Assembly (NCBI GenBank): GCA_023079485.1
Contig: CM041084.1
Span: 68,295,709 to 68,359,708, forward strand
Length of the DNA: 64,000 nucleotides
Direction: 5' to 3'
DNA from: Archilochus colubris
Lineage: Eukaryota; Chordata; Aves; Apodiformes; Trochilidae
The notes below the pieces were generated by a model. That model made no database searches, was not told the DNA's origin, and saw nothing but the letters and a program-made list of their open reading frames with translations. This document shows, one piece after another, positions 1 to 12,517 of this stretch (the first letter of the stretch is position 1; each line of letters starts with the position of its first letter). The position numbers and the translations under genes were made by a program.

Positions 1-13
1 TGTTTTCTCAGTC

Positions 14-39
14 TTTTTTTTTTTTTTTTTTTTTTTTTT
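14..39. repeat. Poly-T run (26 T)
   Basis: An uninterrupted run of 26 T on the plus strand, equal to A26 on the minus strand. On the minus strand an AGTAAA hexamer (positions 55-50), a known variant polyadenylation signal, sits 10 bases before the A run. That is the arrangement expected at the 3' end of a retroposed transcript. No target-site duplication was found, and the DNA to the right is not a gene I recognise, so a plain homopolymer is equally possible. Confidence 0.9.
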
Positions 40-3000
40 GGAAAGAAACTTTACTTTCAGATGATTCACTGAGTAGGTGGAAGAAGTGTGTGTGCTGTCT
101 GGCCACTCAGTAGAAACTCTGCCTATGGAAATACAGTTCCACCTTGCTCACTGAAAGCTTTGCCTTTATGTATCTTTCCTGCTCTGTACCTTTTACATAT
201 CACTACTCCCAGCCAGAGACATCTGCAACCCTAACTCTCTTGGCACACTGCTTATGCACTCTTACGAGTTTAGCTGAAGTTGGTGATGAAGCAAGCAAAT
301 TTATAATGAAGAGTTATAGAACAAATTGACCAGTTCACACAGGCAAACAGCTTTGCCTGCTGCCACTCAAACCACAGGCACCAAAAACAAGTGTCACAAT
401 TCCTGCACTTCTGTGAAAAATGATCCTGATTTGGCAGCATCACCTCTGCTTTCTGTTCACTGACGTAAATGGAGTGCTGGTAAAAATGCAAGGCATGGTT
501 GAATCAGACCCAGGAAACAGAGAAAGTTGGATGTAAGCATGTATAATCCATATACAAACTGCTACTTTACTCCTGCTACTGTATTCATAACCACAGATAA
601 CTCTCAAAGTTAAAAAATACTTCTCAAAGTATTCCCAAAGCCTGTGAGTTAGGTAGTGCAGCCTGTCTTGGGAAACCTCTGCTGTCTTCCTGGGTTCAAA
701 TAATTCAGTTTGTAATCTCCAGAACTGTTCCAAGCCTTCACGCAGCACAGATACATTCCAGCATAGGGCGAGGCAAAAGGTTATGAAACTAACTCAGGTG
801 TCATTTATTTTATGAAAGTTTGCTGGTTATTATAATCAAATGTCAATTGTCTGTAATTGCAGCATGTGATGGAAAATCCCTACTTAGGACATATTCTGCC
901 TCTTGCTGGTAAAGTACACAAACCCTCAAAAATGAAACAATACTGTTAAAATAGTTTTGACATATAAGCAGGTCCAGGAGTATAACTAATACATGTTTAT
1001 TTTGATTGTTTTTTTCTTAACGCTTTGCTGTAAGGAAACTATCCTATATTTTAAAAAGAAAGGTTCAATGTAGAATTAAAGAATTCATCCTACTCAGTTC
1101 ATTTAGTAGTCTAGTTACTAATTAATAACATTTTCAGCTTTGATGGCTTATGCCTGGACTTAGCTTCACAAACATAGGTGAATTTTGCAGTAATCTTGCA
1201 ACACATGAATGTATTGATGACTTGCAGGGTAAGAGTCAGATCATAGAGCACAATTTGAGCTCACCTCAGGTGCTGTTAGAAGACAATATTCTATGTTGTC
1301 TATAAGACAGCATTCCAGAACTTTAAAATAAGAAATAACTACTTTAATCCATAAGAGTTTATTGCTCTACCTGAGAAAAGAGGGATAAAATTCATTGTAA
1401 AAACTCACTGACAGGGTGTTAGGCTGGGTAGGACAGGTAAGATCACTCAGTGTTCTAATATTTTTAATTTTAAATGAAGCAAATTAATGAATCAGATATA
1501 AATGTAATAAGCATAATATCCTGGGGGTCACAGAAATGTAGAAATGGGTTGACAATGCTAAAATTGTTGAAGTGAGCTCTCAAAGAAAACTTAAAAGAAT
1601 TGCCAGTAGCAGGCATCCTCTTAGCCTAGCAGGCTGTGGAAAATAAAAGCATAATGACAGTTTACATTTTGAAATGGATGATAAAGAAATTCAGATCAGA
1701 ATCTAACCTCTGGGTCAGTTTACATATGGGTGCAGTTGACTTGCCCTCACTCACATCTTAAAGTTTGGGCTCACTTGCTTTCTAAAGAGATGCTACAGTT
1801 CATCTAGTTGCCCTGGGCTTGTTGCAGAAATCACCTGTGTGGTTCTATGGCTTCTTCCATGCATATAGAAAATTATGATCCATAGCCAGCCTTAAAATCT
1901 TAGAATCTTGTGGAAAGAAAAGAAATTAATAGTATCTCAGCAGTCAAACAATCAGGGTAGTTTATGAAAAGATGTACTTGGAAAATTAAGAGTGGAGAGG
2001 GAAGGCAGGAACTTTAGCAAGGATTTCATTAGCATGCCAAGTCTGTCCAATATTTCTCATTAGTGTTTGTACTGCCTTTGTGTTGTTGTGGTTTTTTTTT
2101 AATAGCTGTCCAACTGTGGATTAAAATATATGCTAAGAAAATAAGTAAAGCTTCCTTGAACCCATGTCTGAACAGTTTTTACAACTGAAATTATCCATAC
2201 TGATTTTAACTAGCACACATACGTTAAATACCCAGAGTGTAAGAAGGTTTTTAGAAAAGCTGAATTAGGAAGACCTGTAAGTCACTCCAGTGATCACATC
2301 AGCACTTTTAAACATATAAGTTGTCACCTTCCATAATCAGATGTGACACAGATATGAGACCCAGAGGACTTCTGATTTTTTCCTACCACTGACTGCATGT
2401 TTTCATATGTATATACAGTGAAGAATGTAAAATATGGAACAAACCTGAAAAAAAAAACTCTTAATGAAAATATAAGCAAGTATGTACCTATATAAAAATA
2501 TAATTATACATGTTGGTCATTTTGAGAAACCACTTATTATGCAAAATAACTTAAGTCTGGGTATTCAGATTAATTGCAAAAAAGGACCTAAGGTTGTGTT
2601 TATTGGTATAATAATACACTTCTTTTATGTTTGCTTGTAGAAACGTACAACAGTAACACAGTTCCTAGAGTTAACATTTTCATAACTTGAACTATCATGG
2701 TTTTAGGTGTTATGCTATAGCTCTCCTCTTCACCATCTGCACATATTAACTTCTTTGGATTCCTGCAACTTAATTTTAAAAAACCTTGACCTTCATTAAA
2801 TGAGTTGGTTAAGGCTGATTTAGGGGCACAACTTCATTCTTATTAATATGCACGCCTCTAGGAAAATTGGAGAAATGCTCTGCAAAAACAGCATTCAATT
2901 TAGTTGAGAGAAGAACAAAGCATTATGGTTTTGGCACAAATGCACAAGTCTACAGTCATAGGATGGAGAGTAATTGGTTAGCAGCTCTTCAAAAAAGGAT

Positions 3001-4190
3001 CACGGAGTTATAACAAACTGCAAGCTGAACTTGAAATAACAGTGCTGGAGCTTTGAGCAAGATTAAACACAGGCTGAAATTTTCAGAGGAGTCTCATAAT
3101 GATATATTTCATACACAGAACACAGAAGTGGTTGAAATTAAGCACGCAATTGGCAAACTGCAAATTATTTTCAGAGGATATTAATGCCTACAGTTAACAG
3201 TTACTGCTAGTGTGTAGGAATAGCATGAAACCTCAAGAGAATATACCCCTAAGTAAAGAGAAAGACACTAAGTGACCATAAATGTTTGGAATACTTCCAG
3301 ACAAAATACATTTCTCTATGAAGTGTCCCAAGCTATTGAAATAGATTTGTACAGAACTATAAGAATCTGATCCCTGTTAGTGTCCTTACAGGGCAGGCAC
3401 TCACCTCCCAAACCAATTCAAATAGTCTTTGCAAAAACTAAGAGCTCACTACAGTCCCATAACCTGGGGAGGAGGGAAGAGGACCTGGGCACAGCATCTT
3501 CAGGGAATATAGAGAGCAAAGATTCAGGTGTCTAGAGAAGATGCAGAGACGAGCAAAAACTTTAAGGGCTTCTTCTCTTCAATGGTATGTCTCTATGCTT
3601 AAAATATTTTATGTATTTCAGTTATTTTTGTAGTATGTGAATAGTTGTATATGATACATTTCTTTATGTCAAAAAAGACAAAAAAGCATAGAAAAAAATC
3701 ATCTGACCCAGACTCACAACCCAAGTTTCACAAGCTACCTCTTTGTCCAAGTTTGTTCAAACATCATTAGCATTCTTTTATTTAGATTTAATTTCTGTCC
3801 CATTCTTTTAAGGAAAAACAATGTAAAATGGGAGGCCATAACACACACTCACAGACACCAGGATCAGTTACATTAAAGTGGTAACCATCCCTTTAAAATA
3901 CCAGAAATGCAGGCTAATAGCTAACCAAAAAATTTCATGAAATGCCACTATGCATATTAAAAGCTCTGCTGAATGCTTGGCAAAGCAGTGGCCATTCCTC
4001 ACAAAAAGCTATAAATAGAAGAAATATTGAAAAAACCTACCCAGAGGGTCTATTAAAACTCCTAATTCTTATATGAAGCTTTATTTATTTATTCTAAACA
4101 GTAGGGTACAAAATATATCTTAAAAAACTGATTAAGCTTCACCATGAGTCACATACCCAGCTGACGGGGATTTTTGCCTCCTAGATCAGT
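40..4190. other. AT-rich non-coding DNA, no gene recognised
   Basis: About 4 kb without a supported gene. Open frames are short and overlap on both strands. The longest minus-strand frame (440-748) has no ATG start and no recognisable domain. I see no CR1 3' end, LTR terminus or tRNA-like box. Short A and T runs are scattered through it. Nothing further can be assigned by eye. Confidence 0.6.
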
Positions 4191-5665
4191 TCATGTGAAT
4201 ATTACTTTGCAATAACAACTCTGAAAATGATCTAGAAATACCTGGGAGCCAAAGAGCCCCGCAGCAAGAATGGAAACACTAATGGAAACACTAATATCCT
4301 CTCCAAGCAGACCTGAGGACTTCCTGGTGAGATGCCAGTTTTCTGGTGGAAAATACCCACATTTTTCTGGATCTCTAACCCCTTCTCTCTTCCTGCCCTC
4401 TGGCTCAGCAACCCATCTTCTCCCCAGTCCTCCCTCCACAGTACCATCTGCATTGACACGACTTCAGAGCCTTCCCAGGGGAGTGTTTTGGCTGCACTCT
4501 TGGAGGTTCACTACTGAGCCATAGAGAAAGCAGCTCAAGAGACTTTGTGGAGAGTGACTACAACCATTTGTGCTGAGCACTGTTGGGGCACCTCAGTGTC
4601 TGCTCTGAAAGAGGAAGGAAGATGTTGGCTGCTCAGGAACATTACAGAGTTGGTGCCCTGTTTCCAGCACTCATGCTCTACAATTTTTGACCAGTTGAGG
4701 CCAAACCTGCTGGACCAGACCACAAGGGACTGACACGGGTGCTTGGTTTCCCCACCAGAAGAGCCCCAAAGAAACCAACACAACTTCTTCCCATGGCATG
4801 CTCTCGTGTGCTCTCCTGAAAGCTGTGGAGAACCCTACAGGATTAAGTCCTGAAAGAGGGAGGATGCAATTTATGACCTACCGGGGGAAATAATCGATAT
4901 ATTATATACATTATTGGCACTAGCCTGGAAGAAACATTAAAAGGGAGAAGACTCTATGGTCTCTGCACCTAGATTTCCAACTCAAAGAAACAATGAGAAA
5001 AACAATGAGAGCACTGGCAAGCTACAAAAGGCTTAAAGAAAACTGACAAGCACTAAGGCTAATAGAGAGCTGGAAGTGAGAGAGGACAACAAACTACAAG
5101 TGCATTTGTGACAAGGTGAAGCTCAGAGACAGACAAAACAAAACCCCAAAGATAGCCCAGTGTAGTTTTGTGGTGTGCATATTGAAGCATTACTTCACTG
5201 AACAGACAACACTGTCCAGGCATGAGAAAATATTGCTCAAATACTGAATTTATCTGGGAATTTCTGCCTTGAAAAAGTGCAGACAGCAGGGAGAAATTAA
5301 AGGAAGCCAACCTGTTGCAGGTTTGCCTGACATGTGATTTATAAAACTGAATCCAAACTGGGCCCTGCTTAGCTCCAAAACCAGCAGAAGTATATATACT
5401 GTATGCTTGCTTTCAAGTGCACCTCTGGCTTCCTAGGACTTATATTGTCAAGGTCAAAAATGTGTTGCTGTGCTTTGCTAGGGCTGGGTCTAAACACCAA
5501 GGAAAGACAAGGAAGCTTTCTGAAGAATATGGTTGAAGCCATTACTGTGACTGAAGAAATTCTTTCCACCCCCTGGCTTTCTTTTCCAATGCCTCTAGCT
5601 AAATTAAGAGCAGAAAGCAGACAAATTTTCATCAGCTCTTTCAACACATTATAATTAAAGCCCAT
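4191..5665. other. Slightly GC-richer stretch with overlapping short ORFs, unidentified
   Basis: By eye the composition is a little richer in G and C than the flanks, mainly across 4230-4870. Frames of 60-98 codons overlap on both strands, and none gives a recognisable protein. A 12-bp head-to-tail duplication (unit AATGGAAACACT) lies at 4269-4292. It could be an old, unrecognised repeat or a non-coding exon. No CR1 or LTR end is visible. Confidence 0.4.
4269..4292. repeat. 2 x 12-bp tandem microduplication
   Basis: The unit AATGGAAACACT occurs twice head to tail without mismatch and is followed by a further AAT. It is a typical replication-slippage scar. Confidence 0.85.
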
Positions 5666-8600
5666 TTCAACATGTTAAACATCCTATATTCAAATAAATG
5701 CTGATCCGATCCTCAGCATCAACAACAGCAATGAACTGAAGTTATACAGAAATCCTCATGCACTTTCCTTCTACTTAATATTGTATATATTACCATGGCC
5801 AGGGCCAAGGCTGTGACTGAGGGGTCTGAACTGCCACCCCAGCACCTACTTGCTGGGTCACCATGCTACCCACAGGTTTTACTCATTAGCACGTAAGTCT
5901 CACATTAAGTCTCTGTGTGCTGAAAGTTAATTATGCCTCCTCCTTAACCAATTTTTTAACTTCTATTTGGTAGTCTCCAACAATTTTTGCTTACTAAGCT
6001 GCTATAGGTATATTATTTCCAATTTGCTGACATAATATGCAACCAACAGATACTGAGATCAGAGGTAATAACATTCCCTAACTTTTAAGTCCCTCTATAT
6101 TTTATACTTTTAAAATAAAATTGCATGGAGAAATGCTTTCTGCCTTTCTGTAAAGAATTATTATTGCATTGAGGAATACATCAGTACAATTGCTAGCTTG
6201 ATAAGCTATTTATGGCTATCATAGTTTTTCCCTTTTAAATACCTCTATCATATTATGTTTCTGTGATGGGAACAAAACACCATCTGAGTAGAGAACAGCA
6301 AATAGCTGTTTCAATAGCTAAGAAAAGTGAAAGGTGGAATTTGGTGGCTGTTGTAGTCCTGTAAGCCTGACTGCTGCTGCATTGTTACCCCATGAGGGTA
6401 GATAGAAAACAGCATAAAATGGAGCTTGGGTTTAATCAATTGAGTTATTTAAAATGTGCCCCAGCAGACTGACCACTAATTTTCTGGGAGCTGATTTTCT
6501 TGACATCAGAAATGTGGCAGATTTATGTCAACTCCTCTAAGGATATAACAGCATGTAGGAGCTTACTGTTTTACACTAGAGGAGATATGCTTTAGCAGAA
6601 TTATAACACAAGTAAGGAGCTAGCAAAAAGGGAAGTAGCAGTAATCAATGCTGAAAAGGAAAAAGGAGAGGCCTCACCAACCTAAAGGGAATTTAAAGGA
6701 TTATATAGAGCCTTAAGGAGTGAAATCAATGTCATAAGAGTAATATTTAGTTGTCCAAAGCAAAAGAATCTCCACTTAGCAGGCAATAAGAAAAAACTCT
6801 GTTCTACAAGTAGTCAGTTGGAATTAAAAAATAAAATAAAATTAAAAATGGGCAAGTAGGTGTATTTGACTGAGAGTCAGAGGATTTTCTTGGAGCATCC
6901 CACAGCTATAGGCCCCCAGCATCTACTGCTCCCTTCTGGTCTATGCACCCAGAGTTCCAAACCAAAGAAACAAGTAGAGGGCACTGCAGGAATGAAAGGA
7001 TTTGCCTTTGGGAGTCTGTGGCCACAGAAGTGGGATGCGTTTGGATCAAACAGCTGAGAAGTACTTCTGCTCCCTTTACATTTATATATGCAGAATGGCA
7101 GTGAGCTGCCAGCATGTATGACCACATGTGCCATTGCTGGAATATTAATATAGCTTTCTGGTCAATATGTGCTTCAAAACTTACTATTGTCTCCAGAGTA
7201 ATTTGCTTGTGTAATTCCAGCTAGAAATGACATACGTGAAAGGCTGTTGTTTCAAAGATCAAAACTAATTGGAATTGCCCCAGATTTTCACCTTTGCTTT
7301 TTAGGGAATGTTTTTAGCTCTGCTTCCAAAGACCTGCATCTGGCTCCAGGGCTTCACTCTGGCTCCATGCAATCTGCTTACTGGGGCTCACACATGCAAT
7401 TCAATGGACCAACTTGAACTCTGAACTTCAATGTTCAGGATTCTCTACGTGAGCAGTTGCTGCACAAAGCAGCAGAGATTATTGGAGCCTTTGCTGCCAC
7501 GTAGGTTACCTGTGTGTACAGCTGTGAGATGTTGTGCAAGCACTGCTGGCATGTGCATTTGGCTATGCAAATGTAGGTGTTTTACGGGGTTCATCTAAAC
7601 ACAGACAGCTCTAGCTGTTTGCCAAGTCCTAGAAAAGCTTACAGGTTAGTACAGTGCAACCCTTCATGGGAAAAGGACTATTCCTTTCCATCTACTGATT
7701 GAATAACTGCACACTCAGTTACTATAGGAATAACTAAATGTAACGAGAAAAAAAAAAAAAGCCCCAAACAACAGCAAAAGAAATCTAAGAAAAATGTGAG
7801 ACTACATAAAGTTTCCTCATCTATTTCTTCCCAAACTCACCTCTGATAGCTATCTACACATTGGCCACCTGCCAGAATGGGCCACATTGTTAAAGGCATG
7901 CATATTTTACATACATTGCATTGCTACGTACAGAAAACAATTTTCCTGCCCTGAGTGCTAGAGTCCAGGGAAACCATTCTGGTTTTACCCATAATTCATG
8001 AATGGTAAGAAAAGTAATCTTGTTTCATAGTGAGGGAAGAAAAACAACAACAACAACAAAAAACAACCAACCTTCAACACTTTTCTGAACTGGTAAGCCA
8101 AAGGAAAAAGAAAAAACAAAATTGACAAACAACCCGCCACTGTTCCAGTAAATAAAAATATTTCATGTTTCAGTATTGAATTTTGCTGTTGTTGTTGATT
8201 GAGAAAGCAGGGGAGATTTATTTCAATTCACAATTAAATGGTTTTCAGAAAGGATTCTAACAGGTCATTTTGACAACCTTAGAACTCTTCCAAAACATTA
8301 TTTCAATAAGAAATAATCCCAATCTGAAAATTTCACAGGAGTTATTCTGGTTTTGACAAACCACATCTTGTCTGTACCCTCTTACCACAAGAAGAGACAG
8401 TTTGTTGAAGAAATTCTAGCCCATATTATCAGTTATGAAAGTCCTGTGCTTTTGCAATACCCATCTCAGTAGCCTGCATCTAGGTGGAGAACAACTAGTG
8501 AAAGGCAACTTGACCTAACCAGCTTTGACTCTATAAAGTCAACTACACATGTAAACATCACTTCAGTCTGTTAATATAATCTGAAACATTTCATTGGATA

Positions 8601-9957
8601 AATTGAAAAAATTACTGTCATTATCTTTTTGCCTGAAACCTTCTTCTAAAAACAAAATTAAATTACTGAATAAAACACATCCAATTACTTTTTTTTCTCT
8701 TCTCTCTCCTAATCTGTCTCTCCATGATTAAGCTAATGCTTGCCCACAAAAGTTAGCCTTGGGCTCTGTTGTACAGTCACCTACTTCTGTGTTTCAACAT
8801 GTTGAGGGTTTTTTTTAAGCTAGGAAAAAAAAACCCAAAAAACCAACAAAATATTGAGTGAGATGAAGTTACTAGGGTTACGGTTTCTTGGCTACTGTTG
8901 GCATGAAAAAAAGATATAGCATACATTTTTAGGGTAAAATGATTCAGAATCCCATATAGCTCTTCCTCTGTATGAAAGTGTGGAGGACTTTATTACTGAT
9001 GTTCTGTGCTGGTCTTACCCTGAGTGGTTTCAGAATAACTAATAGTACTAACGAAGATACAACAGAGAGTTAAGCATGTCAGGACCAGTTGTTACTAGGA
9101 CTACACATACAATAAAACACTTTTTTCAGAAAAGCAATGTGTCAAAAAATCTAGCTGATGGTCAGGACCAGAAAAGCTTTCTAAAAATTAAAACTACAGA
9201 AGAACTTTTTTGTGTCCTTGGTCTCTTCATTATTTTTCCATTTCGCCCTTGTCTTTTGCTTGTTATTTTTCGCTTACGTCTTTTATTCCTCTTCACTCAT
9301 TTGTTCTTTCCTAGTCTTCTTTCTAATCCACATTCTTCTCCCACCTGAATTCCCAGATAGATGCCACTATTCTTTCCACTAACTACTTAGATCCTGTTCT
9401 AATTACCAAGTTTTTTCTATGTTTGAAAAAGTTCCTGTCAATGTCCACATCTCTTATGATCCTTAGTGAATTCTGTGCTTGTTACTGCTTGTAGAGTTTA
9501 ACTAAAAACAAAAATCAGGACTTTTGTGCACCCCTGTATTTATGGCGCCTTTCATTAGCACAGAACAAAAACTCCCACAGAAATGGAAATCAAACACAGA
9601 CTCTCTCTTTTTCATTGTACTTCAAGATGACTTCTCTATATGCTCATATCCATGACTTCTTACCCCTTTAATAGCAGGAGTAGGAAACCATTCTCTATCT
9701 GTATTTGACACAAATTAATGCTAATATCTGATAGTAGAAGACATTATGTTTGTCCAGACCAGTGCTGTGTTTATATTCACTTTGTGCAGCCCATTTCCAC
9801 CACTGAGGTAATGTGTATTTGTTTGACTCCACTGTGTCTCTCCACTGTGACTCTTTGTGAGCAAAGACTCTGAGGAGAGAAACCCTGCCTTTTAGATGGT
9901 GTGCCAAAAGTCCTGCAGATTTGAGAAGATGGCTTAAGCTAAAAGTACAACACAAAC
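5666..9957. other. AT-rich non-coding DNA, no gene recognised
   Basis: No retroelement terminus or RNA gene is visible. A CAA-type simple repeat lies at 8040-8072, and an A14 run lies near 7747-7760. The short frames, such as 6860-7134 on both strands, show no recognisable protein and probably reflect chance. Confidence 0.55.
8040..8072. repeat. (CAA)n-like A-rich simple repeat
   Basis: Five consecutive AAC/CAA units are followed by a degenerate A-rich, C-interrupted tail. This is one of several similar A-rich tracts in the window. Confidence 0.8.
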
Positions 9958-10476
9958 ATGCCACTAACTACAGCTGCCACTTTAGCAGCCTGGTACAACA
10001 TAAATGTTCCCAATGATAAGGCAGTCCTGGTTAGTAGCTCTGCATCCCTGCTCTCTCCAGCAAAGATGCTCATTGGCACAGGAGGCCTTTGCCATGAAGG
10101 GAAGCAGTTGCATTTTGCCAGTAGGACACAGACTGTTTGTATAAACTCTGCAGGAAAGGAGGAGTTTTCAGGCAAGGGAAACTACTGTGTAACTAACCAG
10201 GTTTTGCCTACAAGAGTGCCCATTTGCACTTCATGCATCCACCTGCAGAAAGCCAACAAATGCAGACATTTCAAGAAAAGAGCGAAGAAATGTTTCTGCA
10301 GGATTAGGAAGGATGAATACATAGCAATACTAAGAAGTCCTATATTTGTGTGTATGTGCATTGAGCAAACATGCACTGTGGTGATAACAAGTGCTGCCAA
10401 ATCATCCTTCTTACTCCAGACCAATCCACCAGTCTTCCCTCTGTATCTGGTTCTCTCCATGGCTGCCTTTAACTAA
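9958..10476 (+). other. Unassigned 172-codon open reading frame, probably not a gene
   Basis: This is the longest ATG-started frame in the window. It has an A at -3 relative to the ATG, which is compatible with vertebrate initiation. The product would be rich in cysteine, with residues 45, 61, 77, 90, 93, 102, 112, 114, 132, 134 and 139. Its middle part (about 90-114) has the spacing C-x2-C-x8-C-x9-C-x-C with many lysines and arginines between, loosely resembling a metal-binding segment. There is no signal peptide, and I recognise no family. The minus strand is also largely open here (9939-10175 and 10182-10460), which suggests low stop density rather than coding selection. A rough chance estimate, assuming about 41% GC, is 0.2-0.3 frames of this length per 64 kb, so it is unremarkable. 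No AATAAA signal was seen just downstream. I treat it as a curiosity, possibly part of a non-coding transcript. Confidence 0.12.
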
Positions 10477-12429
10477 AAGCACACAGGGGAGCAAGAACTT
10501 TCTGTGCTTTTGGCAAATAATTTGATAATAATATTTCAGTAATTAAAGACAAAATTCAGTTAATAGCTGTAGCAGGCATTTGAATTTATTTATTCAATCT
10601 GTTTTTAAATGTCAGCAGTGACTGCACATTTGAAGGTTTTTTTGGCAACTGATTCAAAAACCCCCAGATAGAATTAACCTGCAATCAGAGTAAGACAAGT
10701 CAAGTAGCCTAATCAAGTAGATCTTAATATATGATTAGAAACATAGAGCAAAACACTGACACTAGATAGCAATGGTCATGCAAGACCTTAACACTAAAAT
10801 CACCTTCAAAACAAATAGGAATTGACTAGTTCTACTACAGCTTTGCTCTATGATATTTAGCTTTTACTATGCAGAGTATAATGGAAGGGAGGGACACTTG
10901 GGCTCACCATGAGCTTTGCAGCAGCAGCCAGAGCTCAGAATTTTGCTAGCAGAATTTTGCAAGCAAAGCTAACAACAGGCAATGCCTAAGAATTTTAACT
11001 CCTTTGCCCTGAATGGGCAAAGATGTTCCTTGTTTACTTTTTCCATCCATGAAAAAACAAAACAAAACCTCAAAACCTAGCCACAGTGCTCTGCAGGTCA
11101 TCTTCAGTTACAATTTGCAATATAGGAGGAAGCTGGAGGGAGGAAGAAGAGTGGCAGTAATTTTCATGTGCCTTTTTACGGATAATCATAAATGTGTTAT
11201 CCCCACTCTTAGTACAATAATGCTGATTCCATCTTCCTGCTATGCAAAAAGTCTGGAGTCCTTTGATATTCTGTTAGTTAAGTCACTGTCTCCTGAAGGG
11301 CACAATACACTTAGTTGCACCTACCCAGATTTAAACTTTGGAACTTGTTTTACTTCAAAGAGGAGAACAATAAAATGACTTGTTGAATCCTGAATTAAGA
11401 GGGAGAGACACTTTCTAAATCAGGGCTACCTCTTTCTGGCAATGTCTGCATCTTCCTAACAAGTTTTGTATCTATAACTATTGGAATGCCCCAATCCAGA
11501 ACTACACATCAAACATTTCCTAGCAGGAAGGATCAGATTGGCAAAGAACAATTAATCTAAAAAAGCATGAAGCAGAGAGGAAGAAAAAAAATACTTTTTT
11601 TATAGAAACACATTAAAATAATGCTTCTGTGCACTTGAGGACAGCGAATCTGAACGATTTAAAATTCAGAAAGCTGAGAACAGGAATAAGAAATTTTCCA
11701 AGATGACATAGGAATCTGGCAAGTTTAATTGCACTCTGCTCCCTCCAGAGATTAACATGTGGACTTTTTTATCTAAAGAGAGAGGGGGGGAAAATCTTTA
11801 TTTTGCCTCTTTTGGTCTTCTCCCTTATATCCTGCTGCTGTAAAGGAACATCACCTTTTCAAGCTCTACTAAACACCTGATATTTTTCTTCCAGTAGGAA
11901 ATGGATGGTATTTTCACAGAATTTTAGTTGTCACAATTCTTGATTACTACAACACATAACTGTTGAGAGGATCCAGCTGGAAAGCGCAGAAGTTTTAACT
12001 CACAAAAATTGACTTAGATTGGTGTCCATTTTTATTACAACCTATGTTTTTTTCATCTTAGGTATTCAATTCTGATCTTCCAATTGGAAAAAAAAAGAAA
12101 ACATTTTTGTGGTGGAAATTTTTATTTACTAGTGCTGTGGTCTGTAACTATCAGTAATACTTAATTTCACTTATTTTTTTAAAAAGGTCTACAAATTTAG
12201 CGAGTGATTAGAACATGAATTGTCACAAAGCATGCCAAGCTTTGTGACAAAGGTACATAGGATCCTAAATTCTGTTCAGGCACCTCACTCCAAATGAAAC
12301 ATACAGGTATGAAACTCTTGTTGGGGTCTGTTGCTCATGTCCTTCAGGAGAGCTGAGTTTAGCAGGTTAGATGTTCCCATGACTGCAATACAACCATGGC
12401 AGTGCACAAATTCAAGGATAGTTTTCACC
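10477..12429. other. AT-rich non-coding DNA, no gene recognised
   Basis: I see nothing assignable. The plus-strand frame 11013-11378 lacks a recognisable domain, and its sequence looks random. No repeat terminus is visible. Confidence 0.55.
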
Positions 12430-12454
12430 TTTTTTAAAGACTAGGGAGTTATGA

Positions 12455-12517
12455 TTGGTGAGTCAGAAACTAGAATGGATGATCCCTTCTAACCTCACAT
12501 TTTATGATTCTATAATC
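12455..12517 (+). mobile_element. CR1 LINE 3'-end fragment (old)
   Basis: The segment has the order expected of a CR1 3' end: an ACTAGA...GATGATC block, a CCTTCTAACCTCA block, then TTTATGATTCTATAA. These correspond to the conserved CR1 3' untranslated region and its terminal short repeat. The match is diverged and only the last 60 bp or so is recognisable, so it is an old, severely 5'-truncated copy. The left boundary is uncertain. Confidence 0.65.

Noticed and set aside
440..748. Minus-strand 102-codon frame with an exon-like start
   Set aside because: It begins with GTG rather than ATG, its second half looks random, no domain is recognised and no clear splice structure is visible.
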